Part shown: positions 26,560 through 36,917 of the stretch, piece by piece
Layout of the letters: every line of letters begins with the position of its first letter
Numbering within the stretch: the first letter of the stretch is position 1
Assembly: GCF_030811555.1 (NCBI RefSeq)
Contig: NZ_JAUSQZ010000001.1
Span: forward strand, 1,240,001 to 1,304,000
DNA from: Kineosporia succinea
Lineage (GTDB): Bacteria > Actinomycetota > Actinomycetes > Actinomycetales > Kineosporiaceae
Direction of reading: 5' to 3'
DNA length: 64,000 nucleotides
Notes under the pieces: generated by a model
What the model was told of the DNA's origin: nothing
Databases searched by the model: none
Seen by the model: only the letters and a program-made list of their open reading frames with translations
Translations under genes and position numbers: made by a program

Positions 26560-27785
26560 GCACCGCGACCGTGGAGCCTCCCAGCCTGCGGAGGGACGGC
26601 CGTGACCAGTGGCGACGCTGGCGCTGGCCGCTCGCCGTGGCCCTGATCGTGATCATCGGGATCGGGCTGATCGCGTTGACCGTACCGACCACCGACGACA
26701 GCCGGCGGCTCAGCCCGGCCAACGCCGCCCCGGCCGGGACCCGCGCGCTGGCACAGGTTCTCGAGCGTCAGGGCGTCGAGGTGAGGGAGGCCCACAGCAC
26801 CGGCGAGGCCGTCGACCGGACCACCGCCGGCAGCACGCTGCTGGTGACCGACACGGTGCTGCTGGCCGACGAGCAGCTCGATCGGCTGGCTCACGACGAC
26901 GCCGCCCGGCTGGTGCTGGTCGAGCCCGACGACCTGGCCCTGAGCGTGCTGGCCCCGCAGGTGCGGGCGGCCGGCTACAGCAACCTGACCGACTCCCGCC
27001 CGGCGAGCTGCGCGGTCGGGGCCGCCGTCACCGCGGGCGACGTGCGCGGCGGGGGCTACCTCTACGCCCGGTCCGGCGGGGCCCGCGACGGCGGGGTCTC
27101 GGTCTGCTACCCGCAGGCCGACTCCGACGACCACGACGACGTGGACACCGGCACCGAGCGCGGCAACTACGTGCTGACCGAGTCGAACGGCAAGCAGATC
27201 GTGGTGATCGGGCAGTCCGACCTGATCACCAACGAGCACGTGGCCGAGAACGGCAACGCCTCGCTGGCCCTGAACACCCTCGGCTCGCAGGAGTCGCTGG
27301 TCTGGTACCTGCCCGACCCGCTCGAGCAGGTCGGCGCCGGGCAGCGGGCCACACTGGGCGAGCTGATGCCGGACTGGGTGCGCTGGGCCGTGATCCAGCT
27401 GGCCCTGGTCGCCCTGGTCGCGATGCTCTGGCGGGCACGGCGTTTCGGCGCTCTGGTCGGCGAGCCGCTGCCGGTGGTGGTGCGGGCCGCGGAGACCCAG
27501 GAGGGACGCGCCCGGCTGTACCGGCAGGTGTCGGCGCGGGGGCGGGCCGCGGCCACGCTGCGCACCGCCGCGCTGCGCCGGCTGGCAACCCGGGTGGCGG
27601 CGCCGCCCGGCACCAGCCCGCCGCAGCTCGTCGTCATGCTCGCGGCGACCACCGGGCGCGACCCGCACGAGATCCACCGGGTGCTGCTCGGCCCGCCCCC
27701 GGAGACCGACGGCGCCCTGGTCGAACTGGCCGACCGGCTGGACGAGCTGGAACGCGCGGCCGGGATCCGGCACCGCCCGTCGTGA
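26556..27785 (+). CDS. DUF4350 domain membrane protein
   Basis: A 409-residue protein with TM1 at about 25-44 (WPLAVALIVIIGIGLIALTV), an extracytoplasmic DUF4350 domain (about 50-265; starts RRLSPANAAPAGTRALAQVL, ends near NTLGSQESLVWYLPDPLEQV), TM2 at about 273-295 and a cytoplasmic tail. DUF4350 resembles the N-terminal part of GldG-like and ABC-associated proteins. ATG overlaps the DUF4129 stop. The function is unknown; its context says MoxR-dependent envelope complex. Confidence 0.86.
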   Translation: MSTATVEPPSLRRDGRDQWRRWRWPLAVALIVIIGIGLIALTVPTTDDSRRLSPANAAPAGTRALAQVLERQGVEVREAHSTGEAVDRTTAGSTLLVTDTVLLADEQLDRLAHDDAARLVLVEPDDLALSVLAPQVRAAGYSNLTDSRPASCAVGAAVTAGDVRGGGYLYARSGGARDGGVSVCYPQADSDDHDDVDTGTERGNYVLTESNGKQIVVIGQSDLITNEHVAENGNASLALNTLGSQESLVWYLPDPLEQVGAGQRATLGELMPDWVRWAVIQLALVALVAMLWRARRFGALVGEPLPVVVRAAETQEGRARLYRQVSARGRAAATLRTAALRRLATRVAAPPGTSPPQLVVMLAATTGRDPHEIHRVLLGPPPETDGALVELADRLDELERAAGIRHRPS

Positions 27786-27831
27786 ACCGCCCCGTCCCCC
27801 TGACCGCAGCACGATCTGAGAGGCTCACCCC

Positions 27832-28830
<999 letters not shown>

Positions 28831-28835
28831 CCGGC

Positions 28836-30128
28836 GTGACCATCAGCGGACGCGCCGTCGTGCTGGCGGCGCTCGGCCTGGTACCGGCCGTGATCTGGCC
28901 GGGCTGGGGCTCCGTGCTGGCCTGGGCCGGGGTGTTCGTGGCGGTGGTGCTGGCCGACCTGCTGCTGGCCGGTTCACCGCGGGCGCTGAAGGTGCATCGC
29001 GAACCGGTTCCCACGATCCGGCTGGGTACGTCCACGCCGAGCCCGTTCGTGGTGAGCAACCACGGCCGCCGCACCGTGCGCGGTTCGCTGCGCGACGCCT
29101 GGCAGCCGTCGGCCGGGGCCGTCGGTGAACGGCACCCGGTGAAGCTCCCGGCCGGCCAGAGTCGCCGGCTCGTCACCACTCTCACGCCGACGCGGCGCGG
29201 CGACCGGCGGGCCGGTGACCTGACGGTGCGCAGCTTCGGGCCGCTCGGTGTCGCCGCCCGGCAGTACAGCCTGACCGCCCCCGGTGCGCTGCGGGTGCTG
29301 CCGCCCTTCACCTCGCGCAAGCACCTGCCCAGCAAGCTCGCCCAGCTGCGCGAACTCGACGGCAAGGCCGCGCTGCGGGTGCGCGGGCAGGGCACCGAGT
29401 TCGACTCGCTGCGGGAGTACGTGGGTGGGGACGACGTGCGCTCCATCGACTGGAGGGCCACCGCCCGTCGGGGCGCGGTGGTGGTGCGGACCTGGCGGCC
29501 CGAACGCGACCGCCGGGTGCTGATCGTGCTCGACACCTCGCGGACCTCGGCCGCCCGGGTCGGCGACCAGCCCCGCCTCGACGCCGCCATGGACTCGGCA
29601 CTGCTGCTGGCGGCCCTGGCCTCACGCGCCGGTGACCGGGTGGACCTGCTCGCGATGGACCGGCGGGTGCGCGCCCGCGTCGAGGGAGCCGGGCGCGGTG
29701 ATCTGCTGCCGCGGCTGGTGACGGCGATGGCCCCGGTCGAGGCGGATCTGGTGGAGGCGGACTGGGCGGCCATCGTCTCGACGGTGCTGAGCCGGATGTC
29801 GCAGCGGGCGCTGGTGGTGCTGCTGACACCGCTGGAGGGCGCCGCGATCGAAGAGGGCCTGATGCCCGTCATCGGGCGGCTCTGCGCGCGGCACCGGGTG
29901 GTGGTGGCATCGGTGGCGGATCCACAGGTGGCCGCGATGGCCGAGGGACGTGGTGACGCCTACGCGGTGTACGGCGCCGCGGCCGCCGGACGGGCTGCCC
30001 TGGACCGGGCCGCGACCACCGCCGAACTGCGCCGCATGGGTGTGGACGTGGTGGACGCGTCTCCGGAGGACCTCCCACCCCAGCTCGCTGACCGGTATCT
30101 GGCTCTGAAGGCGGCCGGGCTGCTGTAG
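28836..30128 (+). CDS. DUF58 domain protein (VWA-like, MoxR partner)
   Basis: A 430-residue protein. Two N-terminal membrane segments lie at about 5-45. The DUF58 core at about 185-245 has GTEFDSLREYVGGDDVRSID, WRATARRGAVVVRTWRPERD and a MIDAS-like DTSRTS after RRVLIVL, so it probably binds a metal ion through a VWA-like fold. It starts 5 nt after the MoxR stop. MoxR and DUF58 proteins act as a pair in many bacteria; the substrate is unknown. It is the last gene of the operon before a 17-bp tandem repeat. Confidence 0.92.
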   Translation: MTISGRAVVLAALGLVPAVIWPGWGSVLAWAGVFVAVVLADLLLAGSPRALKVHREPVPTIRLGTSTPSPFVVSNHGRRTVRGSLRDAWQPSAGAVGERHPVKLPAGQSRRLVTTLTPTRRGDRRAGDLTVRSFGPLGVAARQYSLTAPGALRVLPPFTSRKHLPSKLAQLRELDGKAALRVRGQGTEFDSLREYVGGDDVRSIDWRATARRGAVVVRTWRPERDRRVLIVLDTSRTSAARVGDQPRLDAAMDSALLLAALASRAGDRVDLLAMDRRVRARVEGAGRGDLLPRLVTAMAPVEADLVEADWAAIVSTVLSRMSQRALVVLLTPLEGAAIEEGLMPVIGRLCARHRVVVASVADPQVAAMAEGRGDAYAVYGAAAAGRAALDRAATTAELRRMGVDVVDASPEDLPPQLADRYLALKAAGLL

Positions 30129-30141
30129 GTCTGTGGGCCGC

Positions 30142-30260
30142 GCCTGCTCACCGCCCGCGCCTGCTCACCGCCCGCGCCTGCTCACCGGCCACGCCTGCTC
30201 ACCGGCCACGCCTGCTCACCGGCCACGCCTGCTCACCGGCCACGCCTGCTCACCGGCCAC
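30142..30260 (+). repeat. 17-bp tandem repeat, seven copies
   Basis: Seven exact-length 17-bp units without spacers: two copies of GCCTGCTCACCGCCCGC followed by five of GCCTGCTCACCGGCCAC. It starts 14 bp after the DUF58 stop and fills the convergent gap to the dienelactone-hydrolase gene. The homogeneous five copies suggest recent expansion. Confidence 0.95.
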
Positions 30261-30333
30261 GTCCGGTCAGCAGCCGGCCACCCCGCTCAGGCGGGCCGGC
30301 CGGCCTGGTCTCCCGGCGCGTCCGCCAGCGGCC

Positions 30334-30903
30334 TCAGATCTTGGCCAGGAACTCCAGCACCCGGTCGGTGAGCAGCTCGGCCGCACCGGGGTCGTACTCG
30401 TTCAGGCTGCTGTCGGCGAAAAGGTGCGCGGAGCCGGGATACACGTAGACCTCGGTATTGCCCTCGGCCACCGCGAACTCCTCGGCGGCGGCCAGGTCAC
30501 CGGAGTCGGCGAACTCGGGATCCGCGTCCATCCCGTGCACCTGGGAGGGAACGCCCGGCCAGGCACCGAACTCGGACGGCGGCACGAAACCGCTCAGGAA
30601 CAGCGCCCCTGCGGCGCCGGGCCGGGAGACGGCCAGCTTGGCGACGGGCAGCACCCCCAGCGAGAACCCGGCGTAGACCAGGGTCTGGGGCAGTGCCTCG
30701 ACGGCCTGCACCCCGCGCTCGGTCACCGTGTCGAACCCGATCTGCCGGACGTGCGCGATGCCTTCGTCGAGCCGTTCGAACGTCTTGCCCTCGTAGAGGT
30801 CTGGCGTGTGCACGGTGTGCCCCACGGAGCGCAGCCGATCGGCGAAGGCGTGGACCCCCGCGGTCAGCCCCTGGGCATGATGGAACAGCACGATCTCGGC
30901 CAC
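30334..30903 (-). CDS. Dienelactone hydrolase family protein
   Basis: A 189-residue alpha/beta hydrolase of the dienelactone hydrolase type. The nucleophile elbow is AGFSLGVLP with a Ser in place of the Cys of classical dienelactone hydrolases; the acid is probably the Asp in HGMDADPEF, and the His is in VYPGSAHLF. GTG 30903 is chosen because GGGGAG lies 6 nt upstream; the frame is open to 30924. The Ser nucleophile suggests a general esterase. It separates the MoxR operon from the SpoIIM-like/RDD pair on the opposite strand. Confidence 0.88.
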   Translation of the reverse strand: MAEIVLFHHAQGLTAGVHAFADRLRSVGHTVHTPDLYEGKTFERLDEGIAHVRQIGFDTVTERGVQAVEALPQTLVYAGFSLGVLPVAKLAVSRPGAAGALFLSGFVPPSEFGAWPGVPSQVHGMDADPEFADSGDLAAAEEFAVAEGNTEVYVYPGSAHLFADSSLNEYDPGAAELLTDRVLEFLAKI

Positions 30904-30943
30904 AGCTCGCTCCCCCTCGAACACCCGTGCGAACGATTCGGGT

Positions 30944-31939
30944 TCAGCCTGCCACAGGCCGCACGTCCCCCGCCAGTTCTACTGCCAGGTCACCGGTTTC
31001 GCCCGTGAGCACGGCGGGCCGGCCGAAGTACCGGACGTAGCCCAGGAAGATCAGCCAGACCGTGGCCCCGAGCGCGATGCGGGCCCAGGTGGGCAGGGGC
31101 GAGGGGGTCACGAAGGCCTCGACCACGCCGGAGACCAGGAGCACCACGATCAGGCCGATCGCGATCGTCACCATCGCCCGGCCCTCCTCACCGACCGCAC
31201 GAGCCCGCGAGCGCGGCCCCGGGTCGACCCAGGCCCAGAAGACCTGGAGCCCGGCCCCGGCGGCCACGAAGACACAGGTGAGCTCGAGCAGACCGTGCGG
31301 GGTGATGAGGCCGAAGAAGAGGTCGAGGCGGCCGTTCGCGGCCATCAGCCCGGCGACCAGGCCGATGTTGAGGGCGTTGTTCGCGAGCACGTACACCACG
31401 CCGACGCCGGTGATGCCGAGCACGAAGCAGAGCGCGGCCACCCAGGCGTTGTTGGTCCAGACCTGCACGGCGAAGCCGGAGGCGGCGTGCTCGGAGTAGT
31501 AGTTCTCGAAGTCGTTCTGCACCAGCTGCTGGATCTGCTGCTCGGTGCCGGCCGAGGCCTGCACCCGCGGGTTGGCGGCTACCCACCAGCCGAGCGCGAC
31601 CGCCACCAGCGTGGAGCCCAGCGCGGCGCCGAACGCCCACCAGCGGGAGCGGTAGACCGCGGCCGGGAAGGACACCAGGAACATCCGGGTGAACTCGCGG
31701 GTGATCGGCTCGTTGCCCCCGGCGATGCGGGTGCGGGCCCGGGCCACGGTGCCGGAGAGGCGGGCGACCAGGGCCGGGTCGTGCGACGAGGAGCGCACCA
31801 CGGACAGGTGTGTCGCGGCCCGCTGGTAGAGCTGCACCATCTCGTCGACCTCGGCCCCGCTGAGCCGCCGGCGCCGGGTGAGCCGGTCGAGGGTGTCCCA
31901 GTCGGCCGAGTTCACGGCGGCGAACGCGTCCAGATCCAC
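30944..31939 (-). CDS. SpoIIM-like (stage II sporulation protein M family) membrane protein
   Basis: A 331-residue protein with a cytoplasmic helical N-terminus (MDLDAFAAVNSADWDTLDRL) and about six membrane segments, including FGAALGSTLVAVALGWWVAA, WVAALCFVLGITGVGVVYVL and TIAIGLIVVLLVSGVVEAF. The central NNALNIGLVAGLMAANGRLD with GLITPHGLLELTCVFVAAGAG matches the SpoIIM/DUF95 family. In non-sporulating actinobacteria the family accompanies RDD and MoxR/DUF58 genes. GTG 31939 is chosen: the -10 like TAGGCT lies exactly 7 nt upstream, giving a leaderless mRNA. It is divergent from the RDD gene, 53 bp apart. Confidence 0.86.
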   Translation of the reverse strand: MDLDAFAAVNSADWDTLDRLTRRRRLSGAEVDEMVQLYQRAATHLSVVRSSSHDPALVARLSGTVARARTRIAGGNEPITREFTRMFLVSFPAAVYRSRWWAFGAALGSTLVAVALGWWVAANPRVQASAGTEQQIQQLVQNDFENYYSEHAASGFAVQVWTNNAWVAALCFVLGITGVGVVYVLANNALNIGLVAGLMAANGRLDLFFGLITPHGLLELTCVFVAAGAGLQVFWAWVDPGPRSRARAVGEEGRAMVTIAIGLIVVLLVSGVVEAFVTPSPLPTWARIALGATVWLIFLGYVRYFGRPAVLTGETGDLAVELAGDVRPVAG

Positions 31940-31946
31940 GGTCCCG

Positions 31947-31952
31947 AGCCTA
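31947..31952 (-). promoter_or_regulatory. -10 box of leaderless SpoIIM-like promoter
   Basis: Minus-strand TAGGCT, 7 nt before GTG 31939. It mirrors the plus-strand box for the RDD gene. Confidence 0.5.
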
Positions 31953-31979
31953 ACCTCCCGTTCTGTCGGTGGGACCACG

Positions 31980-31985
31980 TAGCCT
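31980..31985 (+). promoter_or_regulatory. -10 box of leaderless RDD promoter
   Basis: TAGCCT, 7 nt before GTG 31993. Together with 31947-31952 it makes a compact divergent promoter of about 50 bp. Confidence 0.5.
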
Positions 31986-31992
31986 GGCGGTT

Positions 31993-32916
31993 GTGATCAC
32001 GGACCCGCTCGCCCCGATGCCGTCCGGCCAGAACCGGTCGGTGGGTCTCACCGGCCTGGTCGGGGTCGACGAGCTGGACTTCTCCGACGAGCTGGTCACC
32101 GGTGAGGCGGTGGTGCTCGAGCTGCGCCCGGCCTCGTTCATCACCCGGGCCCTGGCGGTCTTCGCCGACCTGCTGGTCACGGTCAGTCTGCTGGCGCTCC
32201 TGCTGATCTGGCTGGCGTTCGGCACCACCGGCTCGATCGACGAGGCGGCGGGCAGCGCGCTCATGCTGGTGTCCGTGCTGGCGATCGCGGTCGGCCTGCC
32301 GATCCTGGTCGAGACCCTCACCCGGGGCCGGTCACTGGGCAAGTGGCTGGCCGGGCTGCGAGTGGTCCGTGACGACGGCGGGCCGATCCGCGCCCGGCAC
32401 GCGCTGATCCGCGGGCTGCTGGCGGTGCTCGAGATCTACTGGTCGGCCGGATCCGTGGCGCTGCTGACCTCGCTGATGAACAAGCGCGGCAAGAGGCTGG
32501 GCGACCTGGTGGCCGGCACCTACGTGATCCGCGAGCGCCAGCCCCGTCAGGTGCCCCCGCCGATCATGATGCCGCCGCACCTGGCCCTCTGGGTGCGCAA
32601 CGCCGACCTGGGCCGGCTGCCCGATCCGCTGGCCCGCGCGTCCCGCCAGTTCCTGGCCCGGGCGGCGAAGATGGCTCCGGAGTCACGGCAGCGCCTGGGC
32701 TGGTCACTGGCCGGCCAGCTCGGCGACCTGGTCGCTCCTCCGCCCCCGCCGGGCACGCATCCCGAAGACTTCATCGCAGCCGTGCTGGCCGAGCGGCGCG
32801 ATCGTGACTACGCCCGCCTGTGGCGCGAGAAACAGCAGTGCACGGCCCGTCTCGACTCCCGGGCGACGGCGAGTCCGCTGAGCGCGACGGGCGCCGGACT
32901 GCCCGACCACAACTGA
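31993..32916 (+). CDS. RDD family membrane protein
   Basis: A 307-residue protein with an RDD domain (about 45-190): SFITRALAVFADLLVTVSLL (first membrane segment with the R/D pair), a second segment SALMLVSVLAIAVGLPILVE, then TRGRSLGKWLAGLRVVRDDG and a third segment near LLAVLEIYWSAGSVALLTSL, ending GDLVAGTYVIRERQP. A long soluble C-terminal tail follows. RDD proteins are thought to be transport or channel-like. GTG 31993 fits a leaderless mRNA. Divergent from the SpoIIM-like gene. Confidence 0.88.
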   Translation: MITDPLAPMPSGQNRSVGLTGLVGVDELDFSDELVTGEAVVLELRPASFITRALAVFADLLVTVSLLALLLIWLAFGTTGSIDEAAGSALMLVSVLAIAVGLPILVETLTRGRSLGKWLAGLRVVRDDGGPIRARHALIRGLLAVLEIYWSAGSVALLTSLMNKRGKRLGDLVAGTYVIRERQPRQVPPPIMMPPHLALWVRNADLGRLPDPLARASRQFLARAAKMAPESRQRLGWSLAGQLGDLVAPPPPPGTHPEDFIAAVLAERRDRDYARLWREKQQCTARLDSRATASPLSATGAGLPDHN

Positions 32917-32952
32917 CGGGCTGCCCCAGGGACACACCTGGCCCCTCCGGAG

Positions 32953-33003
32953 GCGACCGGACGACGTCGGCGACCGGACGACGTCGGCGACCGGACGACG
33001 TCG
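32953..33003 (+). repeat. 17-bp tandem repeat, three copies
   Basis: Three exact copies of GCGACCGGACGACGTCG plus a partial fourth, just past the RDD stop in the convergent gap to ahcY. The same unit length as at 30142-30260 but a different sequence. Confidence 0.9.
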
Positions 33004-33108
33004 GCGACCGACGCGTCCTCAAGCACCCGAACCCCGAAAGCACCCGCCCCACGAAAGCACCCGAGCTCCGAAATCGGCGGGCCCGCAAGCACACACCGCA
33101 CCAAAGCA

Positions 33109-33140
33109 GGCGCGCCCTCCCCCGAAGGGAAGGGCGCGCC
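33109..33140 (-). terminator. Terminator hairpin after ahcY
   Basis: GGCGCGCCCT pairs with AGGGCGCGCC around a 12-nt loop that holds a further CCC/GGG pair, 12 nt after the ahcY stop. Convergent with the RDD gene. Confidence 0.7.
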
Positions 33141-33152
33141 CACGTTCTCAGA

Positions 33153-34589
<1,437 letters not shown>

Positions 34590-34916
34590 GTGGAGTCCTT
34601 CGGCATCGTCGGATGCGGCTGGAAATGAGAAATGTCCCAGTCGCAGGTGGTCGGGTCGATGGCAGCGCGAAACCAACCATGGGGAAACCCCGATCAGCTT
34701 CAAGCGGTACCAGACCCCGGCGCGGCCCATCTTGGCCGTCGGCATCACCTACGCCGGAACATCCCCCACGATAGCAATCCGGTCACGGTGCGGACACCGC
34801 CTCCCGAGGGGTGAACAAGAAAATCAAATGGTGGACGCGCCGACGCCGGCAGCGCTCTCACCAGCGGCTTCAGGCACCAGCGGATCCAAGCACCGGCGGC
34901 TCCAAGCGCGGCGGCC
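34590..34916. other. 327-bp intergenic region, ahcY leader and promoter
   Basis: A possible minus-strand -10 TATCGT (34768-34773) would give a leader of roughly 170 nt. No SAH riboswitch consensus was recognised. The part next to the ArsR gene repeats that gene's 3' end: the octadecamer CACCAGCGGCTTCAGGCA occurs at about 34859 and again at about 34947. Confidence 0.45.
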
Positions 34917-35288
34917 TCACGAAGCAGCGGATCCAGGAACCAGCGCACCAGCGGCTTCAGGCACCGGCAGCACCAGGTCGAGCAGCCCGGGGAACCGTTC
35001 GTCGAACTCGGCGCGGCGCAGGCGGATCGTGCGGCGGGCTCCCTCGTCACGCTGCTCGACCAGGCCGGCCTCACGCAGCACGGTGAAGTGGTGGCTCAGG
35101 GTCGCCTTGCCCACGCCGACATCGAGCGAACCGCAGGGCAGTTCCCAGTCACCGGCCCGCGCCACGCACCGCACGATGGACAGCCGCACCGGGTCGGCCA
35201 GAGCGGTCAGCGCGGTCTCGATGGTCACGTCACGCGGATGGGTGTGCTCGGGGGGACGCCGGCCGCCCGGCCGGGATGCTGCGGGCAT
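34917..35288 (-). CDS. ArsR/SmtB-type transcriptional repressor
   Basis: A 123-residue winged-helix regulator: ALTALADPVRLSIVRCVARA, then the recognition helix in VGKATLSHHFTVLREAGLVE and the wing RDEGARRTIRLRRAEFDERF. A metal-binding motif of the usual ELCVCD type is absent, so it may sense something other than metal ions. GGAGGGG sits just ahead of ATG 35288 (ATG 35306 is an alternative). Neighbours are ahcY downstream and a small membrane protein upstream; the target is unknown. Confidence 0.88.
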   Translation of the reverse strand: MPAASRPGGRRPPEHTHPRDVTIETALTALADPVRLSIVRCVARAGDWELPCGSLDVGVGKATLSHHFTVLREAGLVEQRDEGARRTIRLRRAEFDERFPGLLDLVLPVPEAAGALVPGSAAS

Positions 35289-35330
35289 CGTCCCCTCCCG
35301 GAGCATCGCGCCTACTGGTCGGCAACAATC

Positions 35331-35645
35331 CTACGGCGCGTGGCCGGGGAGATAGCCGGGCTCGGCGGTGAAGTCGGGCTCGCTGACCACGACCGGCGTG
35401 GAGCGGCCGTAGCGCGAACCGTCGTTGGTGCCGGCGACGGCCCGCACGGCCTGCGCCGAACTGATCACCAGCGCCCCGACGAGGGCCAGCGACACGATGA
35501 CGACGGCCGTGGCGGTCAGCCGCGACCGCCGTGACCACCGGCCGAACCAGCCGAAGCGCTCGGGCCGGGACGGGTGCCGCTGCGGGCCCCGGGTCTGGTG
35601 CGGCAGGGCAGGTCGGAGCGTGCGGGGTGCGGGGTCAGCGCGCAC
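35331..35645 (-). CDS. Small single-pass membrane protein, unknown
   Basis: A 104-residue protein with an Arg/Pro-rich N-terminal tail (about 1-42), one membrane segment (about 43-64, LTATAVVIVSLALVGALVIS) and a short outside tail. A good CGGAGG lies 5 nt before the GTG start, which argues that it is real. It lies 42 nt upstream of the ArsR-type gene on the same strand, so may be co-transcribed. I do not recognise a family. Confidence 0.62.
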   Translation of the reverse strand: MRADPAPRTLRPALPHQTRGPQRHPSRPERFGWFGRWSRRSRLTATAVVIVSLALVGALVISSAQAVRAVAGTNDGSRYGRSTPVVVSEPDFTAEPGYLPGHAP

Positions 35646-35811
35646 GACGGCCTCCGGGCGATGAGGAGCGGATACAGCTGTACGAGGTGGAACCAGCCCC
35701 GACGCTACCCACAGAAACCGAATCGACGGTCAAATGCCCGCTAGGTCAGCGTTATCGCAGTCCACAGCGTTAAAGCATCCCTATGTCAGCAGCTGCGCAG
35801 GACAAAGAAGA

Positions 35812-35849
35812 GCGGCGTGCCCCCCCTGTACCCCAGGAGGACACGCCGC
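35812..35849 (-). terminator. Terminator hairpin after CDF exporter
   Basis: GCGGCGTG pairs with CACGCCGC, with an inner CCTG/CAGG pair, starting 17 nt past the CDF gene's stop. Confidence 0.65.
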
Positions 35850-35866
35850 CACCACGTTCTGATACC

Positions 35867-36808
35867 TCAGGCCCCGGGAACTCCGGCGGGCCCACCGGAA
35901 CCGTGCGCGATGTCCGGCTCGAGGAAGATCAGCTTCGCCTCGGGCACCGCCGCCCGCACCCGGGCCTCGGCCTCGTTGATGGCCTCGGCCACCTCGACCG
36001 CGGACTCGGTCGGCACCACCGCGATCTTGGCCGCGACCATCAGCTCGTCCGGCCCGACGTAGAGCGTGCGGATGTGGATGACGCCGTTCACGCCCTCGCC
36101 GACCAGTGCGGTCTTGATCTTCTCGAGGTCCTTCGGGTCCGCGCCCTCACCGACGAGCAGCGACGACGTCTCCATCGCGAGGATGCCGGCGACCACGATG
36201 AGCAGCAGGCCGATCATCGCGGTACCGATCGCGTCCCAGCGCCCGTCGTCGGTGGCCAGCGTCATACCGACACCGAAGAGCGCGAACACCAGACCGGTCA
36301 GGGCCGCCGTGTCCTCCAGCAGCACCACGGGCAGTTCCGGGGACTTGGTCTCCCGGATGAAACGCCACCAGCTGCGGCCCTCACGGGACGGCGACGCCTC
36401 ACCCACCGCGGTGCGGAGGCTGAGGCCCTCCATCACGATGGCGATCAGCAGCACGGCGACCGGGACCCACTGCCAGTTCTCGATCGGCTCCGGGTGCTGC
36501 CACTTGTGCCAGGCCTCGTACAGCGCGAACAGACCACCGACGCTGAACAGGATCACCGACACGATGAACGCGTAGAGGAACCGCGAGCGGCCGTAGCCGA
36601 ACGGGTGCTCCTCGTTCGCCCGGCGCTCGGCCCGCTTGCCCCCGACCAGCAGCAGCACCTGGTTGCCCGAGTCGGCCAGTGAGTGGATGCCCTCGGCCAG
36701 CATCGAGCTGGACTGGGTCAGCCCGAAGGCCACGAACTTGGTGACGGCAATGCCCAGGTTGGCACTGAGCGCGGCGATGATCGCCTTGGAACCACCCTCG
36801 GTGGACAT
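35867..36808 (-). CDS. Cation diffusion facilitator family transporter
   Basis: A 313-residue divalent metal/proton antiporter. Membrane segments include AAIIA-type TM1, then SSMLAEGIHSLADSGNQVLL with the family His/Asp metal site (AEGIHSLADS), RFLYAFIVSVILFSVGGLFAL, WVPVAVLLIAIVMEGLSL, LPVVLLEDTAALTGLVFALF with the second site's Glu/Asp, and AIGTAMIGLLLIVVAGILAM. A cytoplasmic C-terminal domain follows from about 215 (EKIKTALVGEGVNGVIHIRT). The first site has His rather than Asp, as in some Zn/Co/Fe exporters. GGGAGAAG lies 7 nt before ATG. Confidence 0.93.
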   Translation of the reverse strand: MSTEGGSKAIIAALSANLGIAVTKFVAFGLTQSSSMLAEGIHSLADSGNQVLLLVGGKRAERRANEEHPFGYGRSRFLYAFIVSVILFSVGGLFALYEAWHKWQHPEPIENWQWVPVAVLLIAIVMEGLSLRTAVGEASPSREGRSWWRFIRETKSPELPVVLLEDTAALTGLVFALFGVGMTLATDDGRWDAIGTAMIGLLLIVVAGILAMETSSLLVGEGADPKDLEKIKTALVGEGVNGVIHIRTLYVGPDELMVAAKIAVVPTESAVEVAEAINEAEARVRAAVPEAKLIFLEPDIAHGSGGPAGVPGA

Positions 36809-36917
36809 GCGTTGGCTTCTCCCGCTTGAGGATCTTGAGGCGGGAGCAACCTACTACTTGCCCGGGCGAACTGCCCCTTCGTGTGTCCGATCGCGCAGGT
36901 CAGCCGGGCTGAACCGG

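Noticed and set aside
30142-30260. CRISPR-like array
   Set aside because: The 17-bp units are contiguous with no spacers and there are no cas genes.
34590-34916. SAH riboswitch before ahcY
   Set aside because: The leader was read for the known conserved core and none was recognised. A covariance search could overturn this.
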